Counted from the stretch's first letter, positions 26,141-33,566 are shown. The stretch is DNA of 64,000 nucleotides from Streptomyces alboflavus (GCF_000716675.1 NZ_JNXT01000035.1:22662-86661); one strand, 5' to 3'. The notes: generated from the sequence alone by a model not told the origin. Program-made: numbers and translations.

Positions 26141-26470
26141 ATGCGTTCTCTTCGACTCGCCGCTGCAGCGAGCGTCGCTGTCATGGCGTTGATGTCAGGA
26201 ACATTCACGACAAGCCCGGCTGAGGCGATGAGTGTTCCCAAGTGCAAGATGTGGAAGTCGAAGGGCAGCCACAAGGCGAACGCCAAGTGCGGCTACACCA
26301 ATAATCCGGACTTCTACAAGTATCGGGTGGTTGCCGTGTGCCCTGGCAAGGGCTTCATCTACGGCAAGTGGGTGTCCCCGATCCCCAGGAACAAGTATGG
26401 CAAGACGTCGAGTGCCAAATGTTCCGGGAGTGTACAGAGCCTCGAGCGCGAGTTCGCCCGGGCCCACTGA
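26141..26470 (+). CDS. Small secreted protein
   Basis: A 109-residue protein with a signal peptide ('RLAAAASVAVMALMSGTFTTSPAEA'). The mature part is Lys-rich with four Cys ('KCKMW', 'KCGYTN', 'VCPGKG', 'KCSGSV'). It shares the Cys spacing and a 'PGKGFIYGKWVSP'-type segment with the lower-GC secreted protein at 21344. Only 42 bp separate it from the protease gene upstream, so they may share a transcript. Function unknown. Confidence 0.65.
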   Translation: MRSLRLAAAASVAVMALMSGTFTTSPAEAMSVPKCKMWKSKGSHKANAKCGYTNNPDFYKYRVVAVCPGKGFIYGKWVSPIPRNKYGKTSSAKCSGSVQSLEREFARAH

Positions 26471-26499
26471 GCTTGAACACGTGAAGTCGCTGGGATGAG

Positions 26500-26640
26500 G
26501 GCGATTCGGTTCCAGCAAGGCATCCGTCAATAAGGCGGGCCGGTACTGGATCTTCCTCATCTCGTGGCGGATGGTCTGGGTCAGTTGCTCGGGCGTGGAG
26601 GCAGTGTTGGACAGACAGCCACGCCGTAGCAGGGAGGCGC
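26500..26640 (-). pseudogene. IS630-like transposase C-terminal remnant
   Basis: The minus-strand frame gives 'EQLTQTIRHEMRKIQYRPA', and a shifted frame continues 'RLIDGCLAGTES', which together match the 'IRHxMRKIQYRPxLIDGCLxGTGL' ending I associate with IS630-type transposases. A frameshift separates the pieces and the catalytic DDE part is absent. Confidence 0.4.
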
Positions 26641-26859
26641 CCGTCCAAGGGCCCCTCGTGCCGGCGACCGCCGCGGTAGCCATCCGCCACACTGCGGTGT
26701 TCGTGAACCAAAGGGTTCGATGCCACCACTCGAACCCCATCGTCGGAGCCACATCCGGTCCACAGCCACCGAATACGCCTACGCAATCGACAGGAGCGCC
26801 TTCGGCGCAGCCCCTGTCGCAGTACCGCGCACCGTCGGCACCTGCGTTGTTGCGATGAA

Positions 26860-26881
26860 AGGAGCGGGGCCTCCCGCTCCT
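26860..26881. terminator. Perfect hairpin in a gene-poor stretch
   Basis: AGGAGCGGG (26860-26868) and CCCGCTCCT (26873-26881) form a 9-bp stem with a 4-base loop. It could end transcription from either side, but no gene abuts it closely. Confidence 0.4.
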
Positions 26882-26959
26882 GCCGGTCGTGCAGGACGCT
26901 CGCTCGGCGATGAGGCACGAGTGACCCGCCGGAGACGAATGCAGGGCTGCGGGCCGGAA

Positions 26960-27133
26960 TCATGGGACGTCGCACGCCGTTGGCCAGGGCCTGTCGGTGA
27001 CTTCGAGGCGGCACACGGTGTCGTCGAAGGCTGTGGCGCGGAGCCAGATGCCGTCGAAGGGTTCCTGCGTGCCGACCCTGGCGTCGGCCCAGACGTCTAC
27101 GGCGGGGGTGGAGAACCTCACACGGTGCCCCAT
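26960..27133 (-). CDS. Hypothetical 57-residue protein
   Basis: The short frame has nearly exclusive G/C third positions and an ATG 27133 with a GGTGAG close upstream. The product includes 'VDVWADARVGTQEPFDGIW' and no recognised motif. Its upstream region lies in a 117-bp repeat that also occurs beside the tRNA remnant at 34.2 kb, suggesting a gene from an integrative element. Function unknown. Confidence 0.4.
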   Translation of the reverse strand: MGHRVRFSTPAVDVWADARVGTQEPFDGIWLRATAFDDTVCRLEVTDRPWPTACDVP

Positions 27134-27239
27134 CTCACCTGCGCTTTTACCGGGGAACCGGACATGTCCGCATGACTCGACCCCACCAAGTCCGGCCCGG
27201 TCCCGCTCAATCCGGGGTGGTGAGGCAATTCCCTCACCG
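27119..27239. repeat. Element-end repeat, copy 1 (copy 2 at 34225-34340)
   Basis: About 117 bp align with 34225-34340 in the same orientation: both share CCATCTCACCTG, GAACCGGACATGTCC, CCCGCTCAATCCGG and the terminal dyad GGTGAGGCAATT. Copy 2 is next to the tRNA 3'-end remnant, so this copy may mark the end of an older integrated element. Confidence 0.6.
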
Positions 27240-27684
27240 GCTCCACGGGCCCGGGCGGGGCACGGTGGCCTGCTGGGAGTAGCGGGGGCTTCTGCTGACA
27301 CCCGCATGGTCGCATCCCAGGGAGCGACCGCAACAGCTGCTGAAATCGGCCCAGTTGCGCCTACGAAGAGTAGCGACCCGGCAGGAACGTTGTGCGCCGC
27401 TTGACGCGGTAGCGCCGAATACGTCGTGGTGGCGGCAGAAACGCGCCGAGGGGAATCATCTGCGACACAGGGACACACTCAGCCCCGCTGATGACGCCCA
27501 ACCAAGGCTCACGCGGACGTGTCTCTACAGTCGTGGCTCCAGCGCGAGTTCGTCGCCGGGATGCTGTGGCTGGGGAGGGGTTTGCGGCGCATGACGGCTG
27601 TTCATGAACATCAGGATGAAATGCCGCTTTCCCAAGAGTAAGGGGAAATCCACTGTCGACCGCGTAGAGCCGCAGGTCGCCCCT
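27240..27684. other. Gene-free stretch before the CRISPR remnant
   Basis: I find no supported gene, RNA or strong repeat between the element-end repeat and the CRISPR remnant. Short frames exist but lack a consistent third-position bias or ribosome binding sites. Confidence 0.4.
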
Positions 27685-27819
27685 GTGGTACCCGCGCGTG
27701 CGGGGGTGACCCCACCATGTGGCTCACGGCATGGGTCGCGGTGCAGTGGTCCCCGCCCGTGCGGGGGTGATCCCGCGACATCGAGCCGGGCCAGCAGGTC
27801 GACCGCGGTGGTCCCCGCC
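27685..27819 (+). CRISPR. Remnant type I-E CRISPR array (two repeats plus a truncated third)
   Basis: Repeats of 29 bp lie at 27685-27713 and 27746-27774, both beginning GTGGT and carrying the CCCGCxCGTGCGGGGGTGA core; a third begins at 27808 and stops after GTGGTCCCCGCC. Spacers are 27714-27745 (32 bp) and 27775-27807 (33 bp). The repeat is the type I-E class expected for the cas operon at the left end. The array has decayed: the first repeat has a substitution in the 5' stem (GTGGTACCCG) and the third is cut off. Confidence 0.85.
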
Positions 27820-28002
27820 GGAGGCCTAACTGCTCGTTTCAGAATGAGGGCCGCAAGCGGCTTGTCCGTGCCGCACCTGGCCCGCAGCCACGCCCGATGC
27901 TGGCCGACTTCCGGCCGTCTCGTCGGCCCTTGTTCTCCGCTTGCTGAAGGACAGGTGCGACTGAAGCGGGCCCTCAGGGGGCGGGGTGCGTCGAATAATG
28001 CG

Positions 28003-28033
28003 TTGACAGGCCCGGAAGGCGTCCTGTTAGCCT
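28003..28033 (+). promoter_or_regulatory. Sigma-70-type promoter for the RNHCP operon
   Basis: TTGACA at 28003-28008 and a TTAGCC/TAGCCT hexamer at 28027-28033 are 18-19 bp apart. This is an unusually good -35 match for this genome and points to a 5' leader of about 250 bases before the first RNHCP gene. Confidence 0.55.
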
Positions 28034-28087
28034 GAACGGGTCGTTCTGATTCGTTCTGGGCCTGCGTGCCCTAGAAAAGGGTGTTTG

Positions 28088-28129
28088 ATGTCCCGGCCCG
28101 CGCCGAGTGCGCCTCGCCACACCGCGTAA
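28088..28129 (+). CDS. Possible 13-codon leader peptide upstream of the RNHCP genes
   Basis: ATG 28088 follows AAGGG by 6 bases and opens a short frame (MSRPAPSAPRHTA) that ends at TAA 28129, about 170 bases before the first RNHCP start. Such a frame in a long leader can mediate attenuation, but no alternative hairpins were demonstrated here. Confidence 0.3.
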   Translation: MSRPAPSAPRHTA

Positions 28130-28298
28130 CCGTCTGTCGCTTTGCGCTGCCCGTTTCCCCGGGCTGCTGCCGGACGTGTTCTCCGGTGCTCTGATCTGCC
28201 TGTCCTCCGCCGTCCCGCGGCGTCATCGGGCTGCCCTCTGACGAGGCCACTCGGCCTGCTCTTGCTGTCTTGACCACTTCCCAGCAAGGAGCACCCGG

Positions 28299-28664
28299 GT
28301 GTCCAGCCACACCACCACCAACACTCTCAGCCTCAGCACCTTCGCCTGCGCATGGTGCGGCCTGACCGTGTCCGCGCACGCCGCCGACGGCGCGCCGCGC
28401 AACCACTGCCCGTCCTGCCTGCACTCCCGGCACGTCCGCGACCGCGTCGAGGATGGTCCCAGCGACTGCGAGGGCCGGATGTCCCCGATCGCCATCGCCG
28501 TGCTCCGCACCGGTGACTGGATGGTGATCCACCGCTGCGTGCGCTGCGACGAGCTCACCTCGAACCCGGTGTGCGTGGACGACAACCAGCTCATCCTGAT
28601 GCGCATGGCGGTCCGCCCGCTGGCCCAACCGCCTTTCCCGCTCGAAGCGTTCGGAACCCTCTGA
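28299..28664 (+). CDS. RNHCP-domain zinc-binding protein 1
   Basis: A 121-residue protein. 'FACAWCGLTVSAHAADGAPRNHCPSCLHSRHV' carries the CxxC, the eponymous RNHCPxCL motif and a His; 'HRCVRCDEL' supplies a further CxxC pair. The RNHCP family is small, zinc-binding and of unclear function. GTG 28299 has AAGGAG about 9 bases upstream. The gene is followed 25 bp later by a paralogue, and both sit behind a long leader. Confidence 0.85.
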   Translation: MSSHTTTNTLSLSTFACAWCGLTVSAHAADGAPRNHCPSCLHSRHVRDRVEDGPSDCEGRMSPIAIAVLRTGDWMVIHRCVRCDELTSNPVCVDDNQLILMRMAVRPLAQPPFPLEAFGTL

Positions 28665-28689
28665 CGCCCGATAGGAAAGGAGCACCGCC

Positions 28690-29112
28690 ATGTCACGCAA
28701 CCACAGCGGTCGCGGGCAGCGCCGGCGCCGTCCGCAGCGGCACAAGGACGTCCTGCACACCCAGGGCGGCCACCGGGCGAACGACTTCCGGTGTGCGTCC
28801 TGCCGGCTCGACGTGTCCCTGAACGCACCCGGGACTGCGCACCGCAACCACTGCCCCAACTGCCTGGCCAGCCTGCACGTCGACCGGAAGATCCCGGGCG
28901 ACCGCGACGCGGACTGCCGCGGCCGGATGGAGGCGCTGGGCATGTCCGTCCGCACCGACGGCGAGTGGATGATCATCCACCAGTGCGCCACGTGCGGCGA
29001 GCTCAGCGCCAACCGCATCGCCGGCGACGACAACCCGCTCGCCCTGGTCCGCCTCGCACTCAGACCCCTCGCCGACCCCAAGCAGGCCAGCCGCGCCCTC
29101 CTCACCCTGTGA
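28690..29112 (+). CDS. RNHCP-domain zinc-binding protein 2
   Basis: A 140-residue paralogue of the preceding protein. It has an Arg/His/Gln-rich N-terminus, then 'FRCASCRLDVSLNAPGTAHRNHCPNCLASLHVD' and 'HQCATCGELSANR', i.e. the same four-Cys/His arrangement. The ATG is preceded by GGAAAGGAG. A divergent basic N-terminal extension suggests nucleic acid contact (inference). Tandem duplication with retained metal ligands implies both are functional. Confidence 0.85.
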   Translation: MSRNHSGRGQRRRRPQRHKDVLHTQGGHRANDFRCASCRLDVSLNAPGTAHRNHCPNCLASLHVDRKIPGDRDADCRGRMEALGMSVRTDGEWMIIHQCATCGELSANRIAGDDNPLALVRLALRPLADPKQASRALLTL

Positions 29113-29218
29113 CCCGGGCGCGGCGGCGACGAGCGGGGCACGTCCGGAGCCGTGCCCCGCCCCGCGGCCCCACCCCCGACCACGACTTCAAACACCACAG
29201 AAACGGAGAATCCCCGCA

Positions 29219-29740
29219 GTGAAGATCAGGACCGAGACCCTCCACGACACCGACCGCGTACGCGAGGTCATCACCGCCGCCTTCGGCTCGCCCGAGGACG
29301 CCGACCTCGTCGATGCCCTGCGCGCCGACGCGTGCTGGATCCCCGAACTCTCCCTCGTCGCCGAGGACGAGAACGGAACCGTCATCGCGCACATCCTGTT
29401 CACCCGCGCCGGCATCGGCGGCGTCCCGGGGCTGACCCTGGCCCCCGTCTCCGTCGACCCCACCCACCAGGGCACCGGCATCGGCAGCGCCCTCGTCCGC
29501 GCCGGCCTCGACGCCGCCCGCGCCCTGGGTGAACACACCGTCGCCGTCCTCGGACACCCCACCTACTACCCGCGGTTCGGCTTCGAACGCGCGGACGCCC
29601 ACCAGGTCACCTGCACCCTCAGTGCCGGCCCCGACGAGGCCAAGATGGTCCTCTCCCTCGACGGCAGCCCGATCCCGTCCGGTGACATGACCTTCGGCAA
29701 GCCCATGGCTGACGCGATCAGCGCCTACCAGCCGGAATAG
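29219..29740 (+). CDS. GNAT-family N-acetyltransferase
   Basis: A 173-residue protein. Motif A is 'LAPVSVDPTHQGTGIGSALVRAGLDAAR' with the Q/RxxGxG/A acetyl-CoA loop, and the fold continues with 'VAVLGHPTYYPRFGFERA'. This is the GNAT subgroup with 'YYxRFGF', often acting on small molecules or peptides. GTG 29219 follows GGAGAATCCCC. A strong hairpin directly after the stop ends the transcript. Confidence 0.85.
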   Translation: MKIRTETLHDTDRVREVITAAFGSPEDADLVDALRADACWIPELSLVAEDENGTVIAHILFTRAGIGGVPGLTLAPVSVDPTHQGTGIGSALVRAGLDAARALGEHTVAVLGHPTYYPRFGFERADAHQVTCTLSAGPDEAKMVLSLDGSPIPSGDMTFGKPMADAISAYQPE

Positions 29741-29748
29741 CCGAAGCA

Positions 29749-29781
29749 GCGAAACCCCAGGTCTCTGGCCTGGGGTTTCGC
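29749..29781. terminator. Strong hairpin after the GNAT gene
   Basis: GCGAAACCCCAGG pairs with CCTGGGGTTTCGC across a short loop, directly after the GNAT stop. This is the best rho-independent-type terminator in the region and works in both directions. Confidence 0.8.
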
Positions 29782-29886
29782 CATGAAGCGCATGACGGGA
29801 ACCGAACCCGCCCCGTCAGCTTGGGAACCACCCGGCACTCGGCAGTGATCAGACACCTGAGCGCAAGAACATCTCTACTGATCATC

Positions 29887-30169
29887 TCAGGGCGAGCCTC
29901 GCAAGCAGCGGTGGCATATGAGGCTGCAGGCGAGTTCGAGCAGGCCCTGGTGGAGATCGGCGCGTCGCTCGTAGCGAGTGCGGAGCCGTTTGAACTGGTG
30001 CAGCCAGGCGAATGCGCGCTCGACAACCCAACGGACCTTGCCCAGACCGGAACCGTGGGCGACGCCGCGTCGGGCGATCACGGGTTTGATGCCGCGCTTC
30101 CACAGCAGGCGCCGGTATTTGTCGAAGTCGTAGCCCCGGTCCGCGCAGTAAGCCCGGCAGCCGGGGCCC
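29887..30169 (-). pseudogene. IS5-family transposase C-terminal remnant
   Basis: The minus frame reads 'CADRGYDFDKYRRLLWKRGIKPV', 'GSGLGKVRWVVERAFAWLHQFKRLRTRYERR' and 'LLELACSLICHRCL', the C-terminal half of an IS5/IS427-type DDE transposase with the final Glu region 'VERAFAWLH'. The N-terminal half is absent: the frame runs straight into a CRISPR repeat at 30170-30198. No inverted repeats flank the remnant. Confidence 0.8.
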
Positions 30170-30198
30170 GTGGTCCCCGCGCGTGCGGGGGTGGTCCG
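30170..30198 (+). CRISPR. Single orphan type I-E CRISPR repeat joined to the IS5 remnant
   Basis: The 29 bp begin GTGGTCCCCGCGCGTGCGGG and match the repeats at 27685 and 27746 except for the last bases. No repeat follows one unit (61 bp) away. The left flank is transposase coding sequence, so an IS probably inserted into an array and a deletion removed the rest of both. Confidence 0.85.
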
Positions 30199-30321
30199 CG
30201 GCACCGCCCATGGGGCTTCCGCGACGCCTCGCCATTCCACCGGTACGTCGCGATTCAACCTGTCACCCCACAGGTCAACGGTCCCACCTCTGCAAGATCT
30301 AATGAGACGGGACACCAGGCC

Positions 30322-30696
30322 CTAATTCTGAGCGAGTCTCGCGAGCAAGGAGAGCGAGTTCTTCCAGGCCACGGCGCTGGTCTCGGCATTGTCCAGCGTG
30401 CCGCTCTCGGTGATCCGCACCAGCGTTCCGGCGCCTGCCGGCGTGAGAGTGATCTCGACGAGATCACCAGGGTCCGGTAGCCATCTGAACGCGAAGCGGT
30501 GGCCGGGCTCCACGGCCTCCACTCTGGCCGGAAAGCCGCCGTGCTCATCCCAGCGCAGGAGCATCGCGCCTCCGGGCACCAACTCGATGTCGGCGCCTCC
30601 GAACGCGTACCACTGTTGGACGTGCCGAGGTTCGGTGACAAGGCGCCAGGTGTGCTCCGGGTCGGCTGGGATGACGGCCTGTTCGGAGAGCTCCAT
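30322..30696 (-). CDS. SRPBCC (AHSA1/START-like) domain protein
   Basis: A 124-residue protein. 'IPADPEHTWRLVTEPRHVQQWYAFGGADIELVPGGAMLLRWDEHG' and 'GHRFAFRWLPDPGDLVEITLTPAGAGTLVRITESG' follow the AHSA1-type SRPBCC pattern (Pxx-W--ltd---l--W). These proteins bind hydrophobic ligands. ATG 30696 is favoured because the family start 'MELSEQAVIPADPEHTW' follows. No ArsR regulator is adjacent, which is unusual since the two often pair. Isolated gene. Confidence 0.8.
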   Translation of the reverse strand: MELSEQAVIPADPEHTWRLVTEPRHVQQWYAFGGADIELVPGGAMLLRWDEHGGFPARVEAVEPGHRFAFRWLPDPGDLVEITLTPAGAGTLVRITESGTLDNAETSAVAWKNSLSLLARLAQN

Positions 30697-30941
30697 GCCT
30701 CGACGGTAGCGGCCCGGGCGGCAGTCGCACGGAGCCACGGCGGCGGCTCATCGCTCAACCTTTGGATAAGACTGCTGAAGGTTCGGTGACCTGCGATCAG
30801 CGAGACGAACTCGCTTCCGGGTGAGCGTGGCTGCCCCGTCTCGAAGGACCTGGCCTCCGTCTCAAGTGACCTGGTCTGATACGTCGTTGATCTCAGTTGA
30901 TCTGGTTCGTCACCCTGATCGCTGCACTACTCTGTCGGGCC

Positions 30942-31586
30942 ATGAAGGCGGACCGCTGGTTGGCAGACACCCGGACCTCCTACGACACGGTCGCGGTCAG
31001 CTACGCCGACCAACTGCGCGAGGCTCTGGCCGGGGCGCCGTATCTTCGGGCGGCTCTGGCGCTGTTCGCCGACTTGGTGCACGCCGCCGGCGGTGGACCG
31101 GTGGCGGACGTGGGCTGCGGACCTGGACACGTCACCGCTCACCTGCACGAGCTGGATGTGGACGCATTCGGCATCGATCTTTCATCCGCGATGATCGACG
31201 TGGCCCGACGTGACCACCCCCGCCTGCGGTTCGAGGTGGGCTCGATGACCGACCTCGACCTCGCCGATGCTTCAGTCGTTGGCCTGCTCGCATTTTGGTC
31301 GTTGATTCATGTCCCCGACGAAGCAGTACCCACGGTCTTCGGCCACTTCCGGCGCGTGTTGCGTCCCCGCGGACCACTGCTGCTCGGCTTTCACGTCGGC
31401 GACGAGTCGAGGCTCAAGACGCAGGGCTACGGCGGCCACCCGATGAACGTCCACGTTCACCGCCGCCAGCCCGACCAAGTGACGTCCTGGCTACGCGATG
31501 CCGGGTTCACCGTCGAGGCTCAGATGCTGATCAACCCCGGCGACAACGTCCCAGGTGCGGTCCTCTTCGCACGCCGTCAGTCCTAG
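30942..31586 (+). CDS. Class I SAM-dependent methyltransferase
   Basis: A 214-residue protein. Motif I 'VADVGCGPGHVTAHL', an acidic residue at the end of strand 2 ('FGIDLSSAMIDVAR'), and a later 'VVGLLAFWSLIHVPDEAVPTVFGHFRRVLRPRGPLLLGFH' are the methyltransferase type-11 pattern. The N-terminal 'TRTSYDTVAVSYADQL' is typical of small-molecule methyltransferases in actinobacteria. I chose ATG 30942 since upstream codons show no family character. Substrate unknown. Confidence 0.85.
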   Translation: MKADRWLADTRTSYDTVAVSYADQLREALAGAPYLRAALALFADLVHAAGGGPVADVGCGPGHVTAHLHELDVDAFGIDLSSAMIDVARRDHPRLRFEVGSMTDLDLADASVVGLLAFWSLIHVPDEAVPTVFGHFRRVLRPRGPLLLGFHVGDESRLKTQGYGGHPMNVHVHRRQPDQVTSWLRDAGFTVEAQMLINPGDNVPGAVLFARRQS

Positions 31587-31761
31587 CTACGCCAGCGGTC
31601 CGGTGACGGCCGACCGCACGGCAAGGTCGGACCACCTCTACTGGGTCCGCCTCCAGTATCCGATCGCCCGCGACCTGCGCACTTAACCTTCGCTGAGGCG
31701 AACTGCGATCCATCAAGATCCAATGAGAATCACTCAAGGTTCGCCGCGACGGGACTGTCCT

Positions 31762-31789
31762 GTGACAGCGAACCTTGAGCGTGTGCCAT
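31762..31789 (-). repeat. Left inverted repeat flanking the metal-resistance cassette
   Basis: Its reverse complement matches 33010-33037 at 25 of 28 positions, both containing CACGCTCAAGGTTCG. Further related copies in direct orientation lie at 31672-31755 and 32959-33042. The two flank the efflux pump and sensor genes closely, like the ends of a mobile cassette. Confidence 0.6.
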
Positions 31790-31811
31790 CGAACTTTGAG
31801 TGATCCGCCGG

Positions 31812-32531
31812 TTAGTTGCAGCAGTCGCAGCCGGGACGGCAGCCGCAGGTGTCCGTCCCGGCGTTGGCGGGCGACGCCGCCGCAGCCGTGGGTGCGCAAC
31901 AGCCCTTGCCCTGCCAGGCGTCGCGCCCCTCCTTCACTGCGATGGCCGCGATGACGAGGGCGGCGATCGGGTCGGCCCAGGACCAGCCGAGCGTGGCGTT
32001 GAGGACCAAGCCCACCAGCAGCACGGCGGAGAGGTAGGTACACAGCAGCGTCTGCTTCGAGTCGGCGACCGCGCTGGCGGAGCCCAGTTCGCGCCCGGTC
32101 TTGCGCTGGGCGGCGGACAGGAACGGCATCACGGCCAGGGAGAGGGCGGCTATGACGATGCCCGGGATCGACCGTTCGGCATCGCCAGTGCCGACCAGCG
32201 CCCGGATCGCGTCGACGGTGACGTACGCGGCGAGTGCGAAGAAGGAGACGGCGATGATCCGCAGGGTGGTCTTCTCGCGGGCCTCACGCACGGCGTGCTC
32301 ACGGGCAGAGAACTGCCAGGCTACCGCCGCGGCGGAGGAGACCTCGATGACCGAGTCGAGGCCGAAACCGATCAGAGCCGTGGAGGAGGCGATCGTGCCG
32401 GCGGTGATGGCGATGATCGCCTCGATCACGTTGTAAGTGATGGTCGCGGCGACCAGCAGGCGTATCCGGCGGGCCAGCACCTCGCGGCGGGCCGGGCTGG
32501 AGCCGAGGGAGATGGATATGTCCGCGGTCAT
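31812..32531 (-). CDS. Cation diffusion facilitator-like efflux pump with Cys-rich tail
   Basis: A 239-residue protein with about six membrane helices. 'ALIGFGLDSVIEVSSAAAVAWQF' and 'SKQTLLCTYLSAVLLVGLVLNATLGWSWADPIAALVIAAIAVKEG' match the two Asp-containing metal sites of the CDF core (GxDSxxE; ADPI). The C-terminus is Cys-rich ('GCC', 'TCGCRPGCDCC'), suiting soft metals. It starts within the regulator's stop (TGATG), so the pair is co-transcribed. With a CmtR-like regulator upstream, cadmium or lead efflux is the likely role. Confidence 0.82.
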   Translation of the reverse strand: MTADISISLGSSPARREVLARRIRLLVAATITYNVIEAIIAITAGTIASSTALIGFGLDSVIEVSSAAAVAWQFSAREHAVREAREKTTLRIIAVSFFALAAYVTVDAIRALVGTGDAERSIPGIVIAALSLAVMPFLSAAQRKTGRELGSASAVADSKQTLLCTYLSAVLLVGLVLNATLGWSWADPIAALVIAAIAVKEGRDAWQGKGCCAPTAAAASPANAGTDTCGCRPGCDCCN

Positions 32532-32866
32532 CAGCAGCAGCCCTTCGTCTCGGCGTCCACGCAGGTGCGGTCGGTCTCGACGGCGACCACTGCGGTGCGC
32601 AGGTCGTCCAGCGCGTGGACGAGGCGTTCGTCGGCGAGCTCGTAGCGAGTGCGGCGCCCCTCCGGGACAGTGACGACCAAGCCGCAGTCGCGCAGGCACG
32701 CCAGGTGATTCGACAGCCGGGTCCGCGAGACGCCTAGGGCGTCGGCGAGGTTGGCGGGATAGGCCGGGGCCTCACGCAGGGTGAGCAGGATTCGGCAGCG
32801 GATCGGGTCAGCGAGCGCGCGGCCGAAGCGGGCCAGCACCTCGATGTCGGAGGCAACAGTCAGCAC
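32531..32866 (-). CDS. cmtR: ArsR/SmtB-family metal sensor, CmtR-like
   Basis: A 111-residue protein. Winged helix 'LGRALADP'-like start ('RFGRALADPIRCRILLTLREAPAYPANLADALGVSRTRLSNHLACLRDCGLVVTVPEGRRTRYELAD'). The CLRDC pair in the recognition helix and the later 'TDRTC' match the Cys57, Cys61 and Cys102 ligands of mycobacterial CmtR, a Cd(II)/Pb(II)-responsive repressor. A further 'GCC' tail adds ligands. GTG 32866 gives the CmtR-like N-terminus; an earlier in-frame GTG at 32881 is possible. Controls itself and the efflux pump. Confidence 0.85.
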   Translation of the reverse strand: MLTVASDIEVLARFGRALADPIRCRILLTLREAPAYPANLADALGVSRTRLSNHLACLRDCGLVVTVPEGRRTRYELADERLVHALDDLRTAVVAVETDRTCVDAETKGCC

Positions 32867-32885
32867 ACCATGAAGGTACACGTAC

Positions 32886-32915
32886 TCCTGAATTCAGGAA
32901 ACCATGGATTCAGGA
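32886..32915. promoter_or_regulatory. Operator for the CmtR-like sensor
   Basis: TCCTGAATTCAGGA (32886-32899) is a perfect 14-bp palindrome, and its right half ATTCAGGA recurs at 32908-32915. Both lie just upstream of the sensor gene, where an ArsR-type repressor should bind. Confidence 0.75.
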
Positions 32916-33009
32916 TGCCGCAACAAGCGATCACCTCCCGCACACCCTCCTGACCCCTGACCTGCGCGCTCAATCTTCGGTGGCGCGAACTCGCGACCAT
33001 CAAAGCCGG

Positions 33010-33037
33010 ATGGCGCACGCTCAAGGTTCGATGACAC
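33010..33037 (+). repeat. Right inverted repeat flanking the metal-resistance cassette
   Basis: Partner of 31762-31789 (25 of 28 positions in opposite orientation). It lies beyond the operator of the sensor gene, so the pair encloses the complete cassette of pump, sensor and promoter. Confidence 0.6.
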
Positions 33038-33116
33038 AGGATGGGGACGACTCGCGGCTAGGTCAGCCGGACTGTCACCTTGCCCCTAAATTCGAACATG
33101 CGATCTAATCTCAGGC

Positions 33117-33353
33117 ATGCACCGGCACCGATTCCCCAATGACCTCCTGGAGGCCCAAACCGCCTGGTACGTCACGTACAGAGGTCTCGCGACTGCTCCG
33201 GCCGCCAGCACGACTTCGCTCCGGCGCCGACTGCTGCGGCTGTCCCGGCTGATCGCGGGGCACCCGTACTGGCAGACCTCCGCGGGCACCCCGGCGGCTC
33301 GCGTCGCCCTCAAGGAGCAAGCCCTCACCCTGGCCACGGCGACGCGACCATGA
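33117..33353 (+). CDS. Small hypothetical protein preceding a LexA-like gene
   Basis: A 78-residue basic protein ('LRRRLLRLSRLIAGHPYWQT') of unknown function. Its stop overlaps the next start by 4 bp (ATGA), so the two genes form an operon. A broken copy of both lies at 18485-18650, showing the pair travels together, probably on integrative elements. Confidence 0.55.
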   Translation: MHRHRFPNDLLEAQTAWYVTYRGLATAPAASTTSLRRRLLRLSRLIAGHPYWQTSAGTPAARVALKEQALTLATATRP

Positions 33354-33566
33354 CGCTCACCGACCGCCAGACGCGGATCACGCGCATCGCACGCGAGTGG
33401 ATCGCCGAGCACGGCGAGACCCCGAACGTTCGCGACCTCGCCCAAGCCGCAGGACTCTCTTCCGACTTCCTCCGTCCACTACCAGTTGGCGCGTCTCCGC
33501 GAGCAAGGGATTGCCGTTGAGACCCGCGGCCGCCGCAGCGGGCGGTGTCCGTACTGCGGCCACTGA
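33350..33566 (+). pseudogene. LexA-like DNA-binding domain gene with frameshift
   Basis: The first frame reads 'MTLTDRQTRITRIAREWIAE' and 'PNVRDLAQAAGLSS', like the LexA N-terminal winged helix. A frameshift then moves to 'SSVHYQLARLREQGIAVETR' followed by 'GRCPYCGH', restoring the recognition helix and ending in a zinc-ribbon-like tail. There is no LexA protease domain. As written the protein is broken. Confidence 0.65.

Noticed and set aside
26571..26858. 95-codon plus-strand frame
   Set aside because: It runs over the IS630-like remnant without codon bias or family similarity.
28034..28298. Riboswitch in the RNHCP leader
   Set aside because: No known riboswitch core could be recognised by eye; only a promoter, a leader frame and GC-rich text are supported.
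29882..30235. Protein-coding gene containing TTPARAGTTG
   Set aside because: That segment is a CRISPR repeat translated by chance and the rest is a transposase remnant.
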